The notes under the pieces were generated by a model. The model was not told the DNA's origin and searched no databases. It saw only the letters and a program-made list of their open reading frames with translations. A program made the translations under genes and the position numbers. A stretch of DNA of 47,820 nt from Nitrosomonas sp. Its GTDB lineage: Bacteria; Pseudomonadota; Gammaproteobacteria; Burkholderiales; Nitrosomonadaceae. Positions 26,463 to 36,437 of this stretch are shown here, piece by piece (the stretch's first letter is position 1; every line of letters starts with the position of its first letter). The stretch covers positions 1 through 47,820 of the forward strand of contig NZ_JALHQJ010000013.1 of assembly GCF_022842015.1 (NCBI RefSeq). The letters run 5' to 3'.

Positions 26463-26486
26463 GAACTTCTGGTCGACCAGAAGTTC
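26463..26486. repeat. 24-base perfect palindrome
   Basis: GAACTTCTGG and CCAGAAGTTC flank a central TCGA, so the whole 24 bases read the same on both strands. It is 206 bases before ovoA. It may be an operator for a dimeric regulator or a second hairpin of the RTX 3' end. Confidence 0.5.
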
Positions 26487-26668
26487 TCTACTTTAGTTGT
26501 TAATCTAATGGCTACCGCATTTTTTAGTTTCACTGTATATTTCGTTGCTATTTCGCAAACTATCCGCAAATTAGAAACTTGTGGTATTAACTTCATTGAA
26601 TATGAACTAAAAAGCATGAAGCGTTATAATACCCGCCAAAGAATTGAATAATCCGCTAAAAATAAGTT

Positions 26669-28783
26669 ATGTCACAACCTCTATTCCAAAGAATACCGCT
26701 GCTTGATGGCGCTGATATCAGTCTAAAGCGTGAGGAAATCCGTAGTTATTTCCACACCACGCTGGATCGCTATGAACAACTATTTGAAACGCTACGTAAT
26801 GACGAAGCGTACTATAAAAAACCCATTGCATTGCGCCACCCATTGATTTTCTATCTGGGTCATACCGCAACATTTTTTGTTAACAAGCTTATTCTTGCCG
26901 GGCTAATCACCGAGCGCATCGATCCCCGCCTGGAATCGATTTTTGCCGTTGGTGTCGATGAAATGAGCTGGGACGATCTGGACAGCACACATTACAATTG
27001 GCCCAGCGTCGAAGAGGTGCGCTCTTATCGAAAATCCATGCGCACCATGGTCGATGAACTCATCAGCACCATGCCGCTGACTTTACCAATTTCCTGGGAA
27101 AGTAACTGGTGGCCGATACTGATGGGCATTGAACACGAACGCATCCATCTGGAAACTTCCTCGGTACTGATCCGTCAGCACGCGTTGCATTTTGTGCAAC
27201 CACATCCGGATTGGCAACCCTGCCGCAAGTCCGGAACCGCGCCGGAAAATGAATTGATTCGCGTTGAAGTAGGCACCGTCACAATCGAAAAGAACAAAAC
27301 AGACCATCAACATTACGGCTGGGATAATGAATATGGTTCACATACAGCCGATATCCCAGCCTTTCAAGCAAGCAAGTTTCTGGTCAGCAATCAGGAATTC
27401 TTACCTTTCGTTGAAGCCAATGGTTATCGAACAGAAAATTATTGGCAGGAGGAAGGCCGCTCCTGGCAAAAATTCACGCAAGCAGAACACCCGGTATTCT
27501 GGATCAGAAGAGACGGCACATGGCACCTGCGCCTGATGACCGAGGAAATTCCGATGCCGTGGGATTGGCCGGTTGAGGTCAATTATCACGAAGCGAAGGC
27601 GTTCTGTAACTGGAAAGCTGCTATGACAAAACAACCTGTGCGATTGCCAACCGAAGATGAATGGTATCGGCTCTATGACGCCGCACAATTACCCGAAGTG
27701 CCGATGGATACGAAAGCTTGCGGCAATCTGCATCTGGATTATTACGCATCGAGTTGTCCGGTCACTGAATTTGCCTACGGCGATTTTTTCGATATCGTCG
27801 GAAACGTCTGGCAATGGACAGAAACACCCACCTATCCGTTTTCTGGCTTTGACGTGCACCCGCACTATGACGACTTCACCACACCAACATTTGATGGCCA
27901 GCACAATTTGATCAAAGGAGGTTCATGGATTGCTTGTGGCAACGAATCGTTGCGCAGCGCGCGTTATGCCTTTCGTCGCCATTTCTTCCAGCATGCGGGC
28001 TTCCGCTATGTGGTTTCGGATGCGCCAACGACACTGCCGGCTTCCAATTATGAAACCGACAAACTGCTCTCGGAGTATGCAGAATTTCACTATGGTGACG
28101 TCTATTTCGACGTGCCCAATTTCTCCAAGGCACTGGCAGAAATTGCGCTCGAAGCAATGGGAGATAAACCCAAGCACACTGCGCTGGATCTGGGCTGTGC
28201 ATCTGGCCGCTCCACTTTTGAATTGGCGCGCGGCTTTGATCATGTCACCGGTATCGATTTTTCCGCGCGCTTCATTGGTCAGGGCGTGCAACTGGTGCAA
28301 CAAGGCACCCTACGCTACACCTTGACCGAAGAAGGCGATTTGGTTTCTTACAAAGAACGCACGCTATCCGATCTGGGACTGGATCAGGTCAAAGATCGTG
28401 TTGAATTTTATCAGGGCGATGCGTGTAATTTAAAGTCAATTTTTACCGGTTACGACTTAATTCTTGCTGCCAACTTAATCGACCGGTTGTATGATCCAGA
28501 CAAACTGCTCAGCAACATTCATACGCGCATCAACGCGGGCGGTTTGCTGATGATCGCATCACCTTACACCTGGCTGACTGAACATACCAAGAAAGAATCT
28601 TGGGTTGGCGGCCTCAAGCGCGATGGCGAGAATTTCACCACACTGGATGGCTTGAAAGAAATTTTGGGAAAAAACTTCCGCCTGATACAAGGTCCGCAGT
28701 CCGTGCCTTTTGTCATCCGTGAAACTAAGCGCAAATTCCAGCATACATTGTCTGAAGTCACGATCTGGGAGAAAACTTCTTGA
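26669..28783 (+). CDS. ovoA: ovothiol synthase OvoA (5-histidylcysteine sulfoxide synthase + methyltransferase)
   Basis: 704 residues. OvoA joins cysteine to the C5 of histidine with O2 at a non-heme iron, and its C-terminal domain N-methylates the product. The N-terminal DinB-like domain has LGHTATF (His65) and the iron motif HERIHLE (HX3HXE, residues 156-162). The FGE-sulfatase-like domain spans ~215-450 (NEYGSHTADIPAFQASKFLV, RLPTEDEW, GNVWQWTE, LIKGGSWIACGNESLRSARY). The methyltransferase domain starts at ~485 with the SAM loop ALDLGCASGRS (~505). The full three-domain length separates it from EgtB. The next gene overlaps its stop by 4 bases. Confidence 0.93.
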   Translation: MSQPLFQRIPLLDGADISLKREEIRSYFHTTLDRYEQLFETLRNDEAYYKKPIALRHPLIFYLGHTATFFVNKLILAGLITERIDPRLESIFAVGVDEMSWDDLDSTHYNWPSVEEVRSYRKSMRTMVDELISTMPLTLPISWESNWWPILMGIEHERIHLETSSVLIRQHALHFVQPHPDWQPCRKSGTAPENELIRVEVGTVTIEKNKTDHQHYGWDNEYGSHTADIPAFQASKFLVSNQEFLPFVEANGYRTENYWQEEGRSWQKFTQAEHPVFWIRRDGTWHLRLMTEEIPMPWDWPVEVNYHEAKAFCNWKAAMTKQPVRLPTEDEWYRLYDAAQLPEVPMDTKACGNLHLDYYASSCPVTEFAYGDFFDIVGNVWQWTETPTYPFSGFDVHPHYDDFTTPTFDGQHNLIKGGSWIACGNESLRSARYAFRRHFFQHAGFRYVVSDAPTTLPASNYETDKLLSEYAEFHYGDVYFDVPNFSKALAEIALEAMGDKPKHTALDLGCASGRSTFELARGFDHVTGIDFSARFIGQGVQLVQQGTLRYTLTEEGDLVSYKERTLSDLGLDQVKDRVEFYQGDACNLKSIFTGYDLILAANLIDRLYDPDKLLSNIHTRINAGGLLMIASPYTWLTEHTKKESWVGGLKRDGENFTTLDGLKEILGKNFRLIQGPQSVPFVIRETKRKFQHTLSEVTIWEKTS

Positions 28784-29958
28784 GCAGTGGTTTTAATTTT
28801 GACCACGAGATCAATCGCGCAGCAACTCACAGCGTCAAGCATGACGCTCGGCAAGCTATGTTCGGCAGCAGCGAAGTCATCCCAGCGTGGGTAGCCGACA
28901 TGGATTTCGCCGCGCCACCTGCAGTCACCCAGGCATTGATAGCACGCGCCCAGCACCCGATATACGGCTATACGCTTTTCCCCGATAGCACGTATGATGC
29001 TCTGATCCATTGGATGAAACGACGGCACGGCTGGAGCATTCAGCGCGACTGGATTATCCTCTGCCCCGGCGTGGTGCCATCAATCAACGCCGCCGTGATG
29101 GCATTCACACAACCCGGTGAATCGGTCATTATCCAACCACCGGTATATTTTCCTTTTTTTTCAGCTGTCACACAGACTGATCGAATACTGATTCAAAATC
29201 CGCTATTGCTGCAAAATGGCCGCTACACGCTTGATTGTGATCATCTGGAGCAATGCACCAAGCAAGCGAAATTGCTGCTGCTGTGCTCACCACATAATCC
29301 AGTTGGCCGTGTTTGGCAATCCAATGAGCTGGAACATCTGCTACAAGTTGCTGAAAAACGAGATTTAATCATTTTTTCTGACGAAATCCATGCTGATTTG
29401 ATTTACCCCGGCAATCAACACCTCGCCCTCGCCGCAATTGCAAAAAATAACGCTAAAATCATTACGGCAGTCGCTCCCAGCAAAACCTTCAACATTCCCG
29501 GATTAAATCTGTCGGCACTGATAATTCCAGACCATTCCACGCGCAGCACCATGACACAAATTTTCAATAATTTTCACGTCAGCGCATCCAATCCGTTCAG
29601 CATCGCTGCATTTGAAGCCGCCTACCACAAAGGTGAAGCATGGCTGGAAGCGCTATTGATTTATTTGCGCGACACGCGCAATTGCGTTGAAGCATTCTTG
29701 GCCGAGCACTTACCCGAAATCAAAGTAATCCAAGCCGAAGGCACTTATCTGCTGTGGCTAGACTGCCGGACAATGAACATGACAGACGCACAGCTGAAAC
29801 ATTTTTTCGTCCATGAAGCGGGCGTTGGCATGAATCCCGGCACGCAATTCGGCAAGGAAGGCAGCGGGTTTATGCGACTGAATATTGGCGCACCGAGAAA
29901 GACGGTTATATTGATCATGCACAGAATTAAGCAAGCTTGGCACAATAAAAATAATTAA
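28780..29958 (+). CDS. PLP-dependent C-S lyase, probable ovothiol sulfoxide lyase (OvoB)
   Basis: 392 residues, MalY/PatB-type fold I enzyme. The start is TTG 28780, overlapping the ovoA stop as TTGA. Motifs: VIPAWVADMDFAAPPAVTQA (~29), PIYGYT, LCPGVVPSINAAV, LLLCSPHNPVGRVW (~172), IFSDEIHADLIYPG (~203) and the PLP lysine in APSKTFNIPGLN (Lys235). The C-terminus FMRLNIGAPR is typical. PatB-like enzymes cleave cystathionine, but fusion of translation with ovoA argues that this copy cleaves the OvoA sulfoxide product to release the mercapto-histidine, the step assigned to OvoB. Confidence 0.85.
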   Translation: MSSGFNFDHEINRAATHSVKHDARQAMFGSSEVIPAWVADMDFAAPPAVTQALIARAQHPIYGYTLFPDSTYDALIHWMKRRHGWSIQRDWIILCPGVVPSINAAVMAFTQPGESVIIQPPVYFPFFSAVTQTDRILIQNPLLLQNGRYTLDCDHLEQCTKQAKLLLLCSPHNPVGRVWQSNELEHLLQVAEKRDLIIFSDEIHADLIYPGNQHLALAAIAKNNAKIITAVAPSKTFNIPGLNLSALIIPDHSTRSTMTQIFNNFHVSASNPFSIAAFEAAYHKGEAWLEALLIYLRDTRNCVEAFLAEHLPEIKVIQAEGTYLLWLDCRTMNMTDAQLKHFFVHEAGVGMNPGTQFGKEGSGFMRLNIGAPRKTVILIMHRIKQAWHNKNN

Positions 29959-30112
29959 CCGGTGATGTATTGCAGCTAAAATTCCGTCTCGAGCGCATAC
30001 ATTATAAATATCAGACTCTATTCGTTCGCTTTGATCCGCAAACAACTCGGCAATTTTAATAGGCAAAGGCAGCAGAAGCAGAAGTAATCCAGTACTTAAC
30101 TAAATCATTTAA

Positions 30113-31339
<1,227 letters not shown>

Positions 31340-31346
31340 AATCGAA

Positions 31347-31386
31347 CCAGCAATCTTGTGGCAATACCACAGGGTTGCTGGGTTTT
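31347..31386 (+). terminator. terminator after dapE
   Basis: CCAGCAA (31347-31353) pairs with TTGCTGG (31375-31381), with an inner GTGG / CCAC stem around CAATA, followed by GTTTT. It lies between convergent dapE and hslU. Confidence 0.7.
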
Positions 31387-31411
31387 AGATTAAGACTACA
31401 ACCAGTAGCTG

Positions 31412-32743
31412 TTACAAAACATATCTTGCCAAATCCTCACTTTGTGACAGATCCTTAAGACGCTCATCAACATACGCTGCATCAATGACCAAGGTTTTGC
31501 CGCTATGTTTAGGCGCATTATAGGAAACTTCTTCGAGCAGCTTTTCTATGACGGTATGCAAGCGTCTGGCACCGATATTCTCAGTTTTGCTGTTAACAGA
31601 GTGCGCAATTTCAGCCAGACGTTTGATCGCATCGCCGTTAAATTGTAATGTTACGCCCTCGGTAGCCAACAGTGCCTCATATTGGCGCGTAAGACAAGCG
31701 TCGGTATTAGTCAGTATCTGCTCAAAATCACTAACACTCAGGCTGGTCAGCTCAACGCGAATAGGAAAACGTCCTTGCAGCTCCGGGATCAAATCGGAAG
31801 GTTTGGACATATGAAACGCGCCACTGGCGACAAACAGAATATGATCGGTTTTGATCATGCCGTATTTAGTGGAAACGGTCGTGCCTTCCACCAAAGGCAG
31901 CAAATCGCGTTGCACACCCTGCCGTGAAACATCCCCACCGGCATTGCTGGCCCGGCTGGCAATTTTGTCTATTTCATCCAAAAATACAATACCGTTCTGT
32001 TCCACATTCTGGATCGCCAATAGTTTCAATTCTTCATCATTGACCATTTTTGCAGCTTCTTCTTCCAACAATATTTTTTTTGCTTCACGTATCGTCAATT
32101 TGCGGGTTTTCTTTCTTTCGCCACCCATATTCTGAAACATGCCTTGAATTTGGGATGTCAAGTCTTCCATTCCTGGCGGCGCAAAAATTTCCATACTGGC
32201 GCGAGGAGCCGCTATCTCAATTTCGATTTCCTTATCATCCAACTCTCCTTCACGCAGTTTTTTACGAAACTTTTGTCGTGTCAAATTATCGTGATCATCC
32301 GCATTGACTTGTGTCCCAAAGTCCCTGGAACCTGGTAATAGTGCATCGAGAATACGATCCTCGGCACGATCTTCGGCAAGTGGTTGCTTCTTGCGAGTTT
32401 CTCTTTCTCGTGATTCCTTCACGGCCGTTTCCGCCAGATCGCGAATAATTGAATCAACATCGCGTCCAACATAGCCAACCTCAGTAAATTTAGTCGCCTC
32501 AATCTTGATAAAAGGCGCATCTGCAAGTTTGGCCAAACGACGTGCAATTTCGGTTTTACCGACGCCGGTTGGCCCGATCATCAGGATGTTCTTCGGCGTG
32601 ATCTCCTGGCGCAGAGGATCAGCAACCTGTTGGCGGCGCCAACGATTTCTCAGCGCAATTGCAACAGCCCTTTTGGCTGAGTCCTGGCCAATAATATGTT
32701 TGTCCAGCTCGTGAACAATTTCCTGCGGAGTCATTTGTGACAT
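31412..32743 (-). CDS. hslU: HslU ATPase of the HslUV protease
   Basis: 443 residues. Unfoldase ring that feeds HslV. It starts [20 protein letters not shown]; Walker A is [15 protein letters not shown] (~54). GYVGRDVDS is the central pore loop (~91). The I-domain is ~110-240. Walker B is [12 protein letters not shown] (~250), and the GARRLHT sensor-2 motif is near ~392. The C-terminus SEDLARYVL inserts into HslV. Encoded 57 bases after hslV. Confidence 0.98.
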   Translation of the reverse strand: MSQMTPQEIVHELDKHIIGQDSAKRAVAIALRNRWRRQQVADPLRQEITPKNILMIGPTGVGKTEIARRLAKLADAPFIKIEATKFTEVGYVGRDVDSIIRDLAETAVKESRERETRKKQPLAEDRAEDRILDALLPGSRDFGTQVNADDHDNLTRQKFRKKLREGELDDKEIEIEIAAPRASMEIFAPPGMEDLTSQIQGMFQNMGGERKKTRKLTIREAKKILLEEEAAKMVNDEELKLLAIQNVEQNGIVFLDEIDKIASRASNAGGDVSRQGVQRDLLPLVEGTTVSTKYGMIKTDHILFVASGAFHMSKPSDLIPELQGRFPIRVELTSLSVSDFEQILTNTDACLTRQYEALLATEGVTLQFNGDAIKRLAEIAHSVNSKTENIGARRLHTVIEKLLEEVSYNAPKHSGKTLVIDAAYVDERLKDLSQSEDLARYVL

Positions 32744-32800
32744 GGTTTCAGATTCTATGTTGGATGTAATGTAAACAGCGGCTATAAGCTATCGAAAAAT

Positions 32801-33322
32801 TTAATCGATAGTTTCGATAATATGGTCCTGATTGGTATAAATACAGATATCGCCCGCGATAGTCAGCGCTTTTTTCACAATTTCTTGAGGGGGAAAATCC
32901 GTATTCTCCAATAATGCACGCGCAGCGGCCAGTGCGTAGGAACCGCCGCTGCCAATCGCGGCGATACCCAATTCAGGCTCGATGATATCGCCGGCGCCGG
33001 TAACAATCAGCGTTGCCTCTTCATTGGCTACCACCAGCATAGCTTCCAATCTGCGCAAAATACGATCGGTGCGCCAATCTTTAGCCAACTCAACCGCAGC
33101 ACGCATGATATGCCCCTGATGGGCTTCCAGCTTACCTTCAAAGCGTTCAAACAAGGTAAAAGCATCGGCGGTTCCTCCGGCAAATCCAGCCAGAATTTTG
33201 TCATGATACAGTCTGCGGACTTTACGTGCACTGGATTTGGCGACTACAGCGCCGAGCGTTACCTGGCCATCGCCACCCAGTGCAACGTGAGAGCCGCGCC
33301 TTACTGAAACAATTGTTGTCAT
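32801..33322 (-). CDS. hslV: HslV peptidase of the HslUV protease
   Basis: 173 residues, the standard length. The sequence begins MTTIVSVRR; removal of Met exposes the catalytic Thr. GGDGQVTLG and [20 protein letters not shown] carry the active-site Lys/Gly region. Minus-strand TATAAT at 33356-33351 could be its -10 box; no clear heat-shock promoter was seen. Confidence 0.98.
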   Translation of the reverse strand: MTTIVSVRRGSHVALGGDGQVTLGAVVAKSSARKVRRLYHDKILAGFAGGTADAFTLFERFEGKLEAHQGHIMRAAVELAKDWRTDRILRRLEAMLVVANEEATLIVTGAGDIIEPELGIAAIGSGGSYALAAARALLENTDFPPQEIVKKALTIAGDICIYTNQDHIIETID

Positions 33323-33459
33323 GAAATTTCTTAATGCGTCACAAAACCTGATTATAACGTATAAAACATCGCCGATTCCGATAGAAAGACCCTATCAACG
33401 TATACAAGCGTTGAAAAACATTTTCGAACAGCCAATGCAGTGAGTTCTTCAACAACCTG

Positions 33460-34356
33460 TTAATTTTTTTTCTTTGCGCGCGGATGTGCAGCATCGTAAA
33501 TCTTTGTTAAGTGCTGAAAGTCGAGATGAGTGTATACCTGAGTGGAAGTAATGTGAGCGTGTCCGAGCATTTCCTGAACCGCGCGCAAGTCACCACTGGA
33601 TTGCAACACATGTGAAGCAAACGAATGCCGCAAAACATGCGGATGTACATTCTGATGCATGCCCTGTTGTCTCGCTCTGCTTTTCAATCGATAAGCAATA
33701 GCGCGCATACTGATCGCATCACCACGTTGCGATAAAAAAAGCGCCGTAACATTGGGTTTGATAATCTGCAATCGTAACTTCAACCAAGCAGTTAAGGACT
33801 GAAGCGCATACTCTCCTACCGGCACAATGCGCGCTTTGCCACCTTTGCCCAGAACCCTGATTGTTCCTTCCGCAAAATGGACATCCACAGGACGGAGTTG
33901 CGTCAGTTCCGCCAGCCTTAAACCCGAGGAATAGAATAATTCAAACATCGCACGATCACGCGCCGTGAGAATGTTATCAACTGGAAATTCCAACAGTCGT
34001 GTAGCCTCATCGGGTGACAGCGCATGCGGCAATTTCTGCGGCGATTTGGGAACGCGTACTGTATGACAAGGATTATGCTGCAAGCCATGCCTACGAATTA
34101 AAAAATTATAAAAACCCCGCCAGGCTGATAACATTCTGGCTAGACTTCTACCGCCAAGCCCTTTACTGTGAAGTTGCGCAATCGCTTGACGAATATTGGG
34201 CGCTTGCACTTGATTCAAATCGTCTGCGCCTAGATGTTGCAACAGAGCGCAAATATCACGTGCATAGCTTTTACAAGTCAGCGGCGACAAGCGGCGCTCA
34301 TAAGTTAAGTGATCAATATACGCAGTAGCCAGCAATTCAGGAGTGTTGTTCATCAA
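33460..34356 (-). CDS. xerC: tyrosine recombinase XerC
   Basis: 298 residues. It resolves chromosome dimers at dif with XerD. The catalytic set is complete: Arg in YSSGLRLAELTQL (~151), Lys in VLGKGGKAR, HVLRHSFASH (~241), GHAHITSTQVYTH with the last His and the nucleophile Tyr (~277). Its 5' end overlaps the DUF484 gene by 20 bases, the usual dapF-DUF484-xerC order. Confidence 0.95.
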   Translation of the reverse strand: MMNNTPELLATAYIDHLTYERRLSPLTCKSYARDICALLQHLGADDLNQVQAPNIRQAIAQLHSKGLGGRSLARMLSAWRGFYNFLIRRHGLQHNPCHTVRVPKSPQKLPHALSPDEATRLLEFPVDNILTARDRAMFELFYSSGLRLAELTQLRPVDVHFAEGTIRVLGKGGKARIVPVGEYALQSLTAWLKLRLQIIKPNVTALFLSQRGDAISMRAIAYRLKSRARQQGMHQNVHPHVLRHSFASHVLQSSGDLRAVQEMLGHAHITSTQVYTHLDFQHLTKIYDAAHPRAKKKN

Positions 34357-35047
34357 TCACTGTCTGCTGATCAGCCAAATTACCCACGGTTTCGGCTTGA
34401 TCATAACGTGTCACCGTCGTGCACACCAGCTCCCCTAACCGTTTCAGATGTAACGTTCCCATTTCAGGGTAAAACCGCTCGATATCAGGGCTGCCCAGAA
34501 CCACCAAACCGATGGTTCGGGTAGTATTCAAAGGAATCATCGCAAACGAATTAAGATGCTCAGCGCCTTCACCAAACCATTGCTTAATTTCATCTACGAT
34601 ATGACTACCGCAATAAGGCTGCGGCAAGCTCTCGGCAATCGTTTGCACATCTTCGCTGACGGCCATAAATTCAGCATTGGTTTTACCATAATTAGCCACA
34701 TTCCAGACACGCATGGCCACCAGCGGAATGGCAAAATCTTCTTTCAAACTGAAATACAGCGCATGAAACAGTTCGTCCATATTCGAAACAGAAAGTAAAG
34801 CGATCGCCAGTCGATGCATTTTCTCTCCAATGGCGTCGTTCTCCTCACCAAAACTAATCAATTCCAATAATTTATCCTGCAAAACGCGATTTCTTTCCCG
34901 CAATGAAATAACTTGTCTCTCATTGAGCGAGATTACTTTCTCATCCTGCGGGTGGGAAATCTGGAGATCCGCTAGCAAATCAGCATATTCATTGAAGAAC
35001 TGCGGGTGTTCCTGCAAATACTGCGCAACTTCATCCGGTTTCATCAT
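34337..35047 (-). CDS. DUF484 (GAF-like) protein
   Basis: 236 residues. The N-terminus (PDEVAQYLQEHPQFFNEYAD, LLADLQISHP) and the ISLRERNRVLQDKLLELI coiled coil define DUF484. The C-terminal ~130 residues form a GAF-like domain (AVSEDVQTIAESLPQPYCGS, SFAMIPLNTTRTIGLVVLGS). Function unknown; it is always found between dapF and xerC. Confidence 0.93.
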   Translation of the reverse strand: MMKPDEVAQYLQEHPQFFNEYADLLADLQISHPQDEKVISLNERQVISLRERNRVLQDKLLELISFGEENDAIGEKMHRLAIALLSVSNMDELFHALYFSLKEDFAIPLVAMRVWNVANYGKTNAEFMAVSEDVQTIAESLPQPYCGSHIVDEIKQWFGEGAEHLNSFAMIPLNTTRTIGLVVLGSPDIERFYPEMGTLHLKRLGELVCTTVTRYDQAETVGNLADQQTVIDEQHS

Positions 35048-35061
35048 AGTTCCTTAATTGA

Positions 35062-35889
35062 TTACAAATTGATTTCGCCTTCAAATACCGTAACTGCCGG
35101 GCCGGTCATCCAGACCGGCTCATCAAAGCCTTGCCAGCTAATTGTCAGTTCACCACCTTGTGTACTCACGACAACCTGACGATCCAGCAACCCCAGATTG
35201 ATACCTGTTACGACAGCAGCGCAAGCCCCCGTTCCGCAAGCTAGTGTTTCACCTGCACCACGTTCAAACACGCGCAACTTGATATGATTCCGATCGATAA
35301 CCTGCAAATAGCCAACATTGACCTTGTTGGGAAAACGCACGTGTTGCTCAATCAACTCACCTTCAGTCACAACCGGCGCGCGCGCGATATCCGCAACCAC
35401 ACGCACGGCATGCGGATTACCCATCGACAATGCGCTTATTGTAACCGGCTTATCCGGTAATTCAAGTTGGTAAGTCAATGCGCGTTGGTCAGCAATGAAG
35501 GGAATGTGCTCCGGTTCAAATATCGGCTTGCCCATATTCACCGTGACATGTCCATCGCTTTCCATTCTGGGCGATATCACACCACTCAAAGTTTCGATGC
35601 GAATCTCATTATTTTGTGTCAAACCATGATCATGCACATAGCGCACAAAACACCGCGCTCCATTGCCGCATTGCTCAACCTCACCACCATCGGCATTGAA
35701 AATGCGATAGCGAAAATCCGCCTGACCTTGCGCCTTCTCAACCAGCAAAACTTGATCACAACCAATGCCGAAATGTCGGTCTGCCAGTCGGCGAATCTGC
35801 TGCCGATCAAGATTGATGATTTGATTGATACCATTCAACACTACGAAATCATTTCCCAAACCCTGCATTTTGGTAAATTTTAGTTTCAT
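35062..35889 (-). CDS. dapF: diaminopimelate epimerase
   Basis: 275 residues. It epimerises LL- to meso-diaminopimelate. The two catalytic cysteines are in [13 protein letters not shown] (Cys73) and [13 protein letters not shown] (~217). It starts [20 protein letters not shown], the canonical N-terminus. First gene of dapF-DUF484-xerC; dapE, from the same pathway, lies on the other side of hslVU. Confidence 0.97.
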   Translation of the reverse strand: MKLKFTKMQGLGNDFVVLNGINQIINLDRQQIRRLADRHFGIGCDQVLLVEKAQGQADFRYRIFNADGGEVEQCGNGARCFVRYVHDHGLTQNNEIRIETLSGVISPRMESDGHVTVNMGKPIFEPEHIPFIADQRALTYQLELPDKPVTISALSMGNPHAVRVVADIARAPVVTEGELIEQHVRFPNKVNVGYLQVIDRNHIKLRVFERGAGETLACGTGACAAVVTGINLGLLDRQVVVSTQGGELTISWQGFDEPVWMTGPAVTVFEGEINL

Positions 35890-35892
35890 CGA

Positions 35893-36175
35893 TCAAGTAT
35901 TCCAGCGGGTCAGTTGAGTGAGGGTCATCAAAAAATCATCCATTACAAAACCGCCCCCGATGTCGACAATACTGTCACCTGTAACTTCAAATCCATACTG
36001 CGGATAAGCTGCAATAGCGCTATGGCTATGTTTATTGACTATCAAACAGAGATTGCAAATCATTTTTGCGCATGGTATCCATTGCATCATCCACCAGCAT
36101 CGCACCATAACCTTAGCGACGATAATCACAATGGATATACAGCGTACTCACAAAGGATGAAATAAAATAAATCAT
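35893..36175 (-). pseudogene. GNAT acetyltransferase relic
   Basis: From 36175 the minus strand reads MIYFISSFVSTLYIHCDYRR, a TAA stop (36115-36113), then GYGAMLVDDAMDTMRKNDLQ. After a frame change near 36040, AAYPQYGFEVTGDSIVDIGG and GFVMDDFLM follow. Together these give the acetyl-CoA loop (R-R-x-G-Y-G, with x mutated to a stop) and the C-terminal beta strands of a GNAT enzyme. The N-terminal half is absent. Confidence 0.75.
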
Positions 36176-36344
36176 ACTCCGGTATCGTACAGCAAATACA
36201 ATGTGTGTATGCAATAATGAAATGATTGTTGCAAGCAACTATCCCTCTCAAACAAGCAGAATAGCTGAGTTAACCTTCATTAGGGAGATTTTAACCAACT
36301 CGGGTGAGCGATGAATTGGAAAGGGAAGTTTGAGCAATCATTTC

Positions 36345-36388
36345 TATTTTAAAACCCGACCGCTTGCGCGGCCGAGTTTTTTATCGCT
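36345..36388. terminator. bidirectional-looking terminator
   Basis: GACCGC-TTGC-GCGGCC core with flanking AAAACCC / GAGTTTTTT. T runs lie on both sides, so it could end the minus-strand copper-oxidase operon and anything arriving from the left. The rest of 36176-36437 shows no gene. Confidence 0.6.
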
Positions 36389-36437
36389 AAGTACTGGCGC
36401 TCCTCAGCATAACCGAGGGCTTACCGTTTTGCGTTGG

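Larger units (their letters stand above)
26346..26668. other. 323-base gap with two strong hairpins and the ovoA promoter region
   Basis: It contains the hairpins at 26385-26416 and 26463-26486, listed separately, and a TATAAT box at 26625-26630 without a good -35. The frame 26397-26651 runs through both hairpins and is not considered a gene. Confidence 0.5.

Noticed and set aside
26397..26651. 84-residue plus-strand frame between the RTX gene and ovoA
   Set aside because: It runs through a 14-base hairpin and a 24-base palindrome, lacks a ribosome-binding site and does not look like a protein family.
28780..29958. Plain cystathionine beta-lyase (MalY/PatB) with no link to ovothiol
   Set aside because: The sequence alone would allow it, but the 4-base overlap with ovoA makes the OvoB role more likely; the uncertainty is kept in the feature entry.
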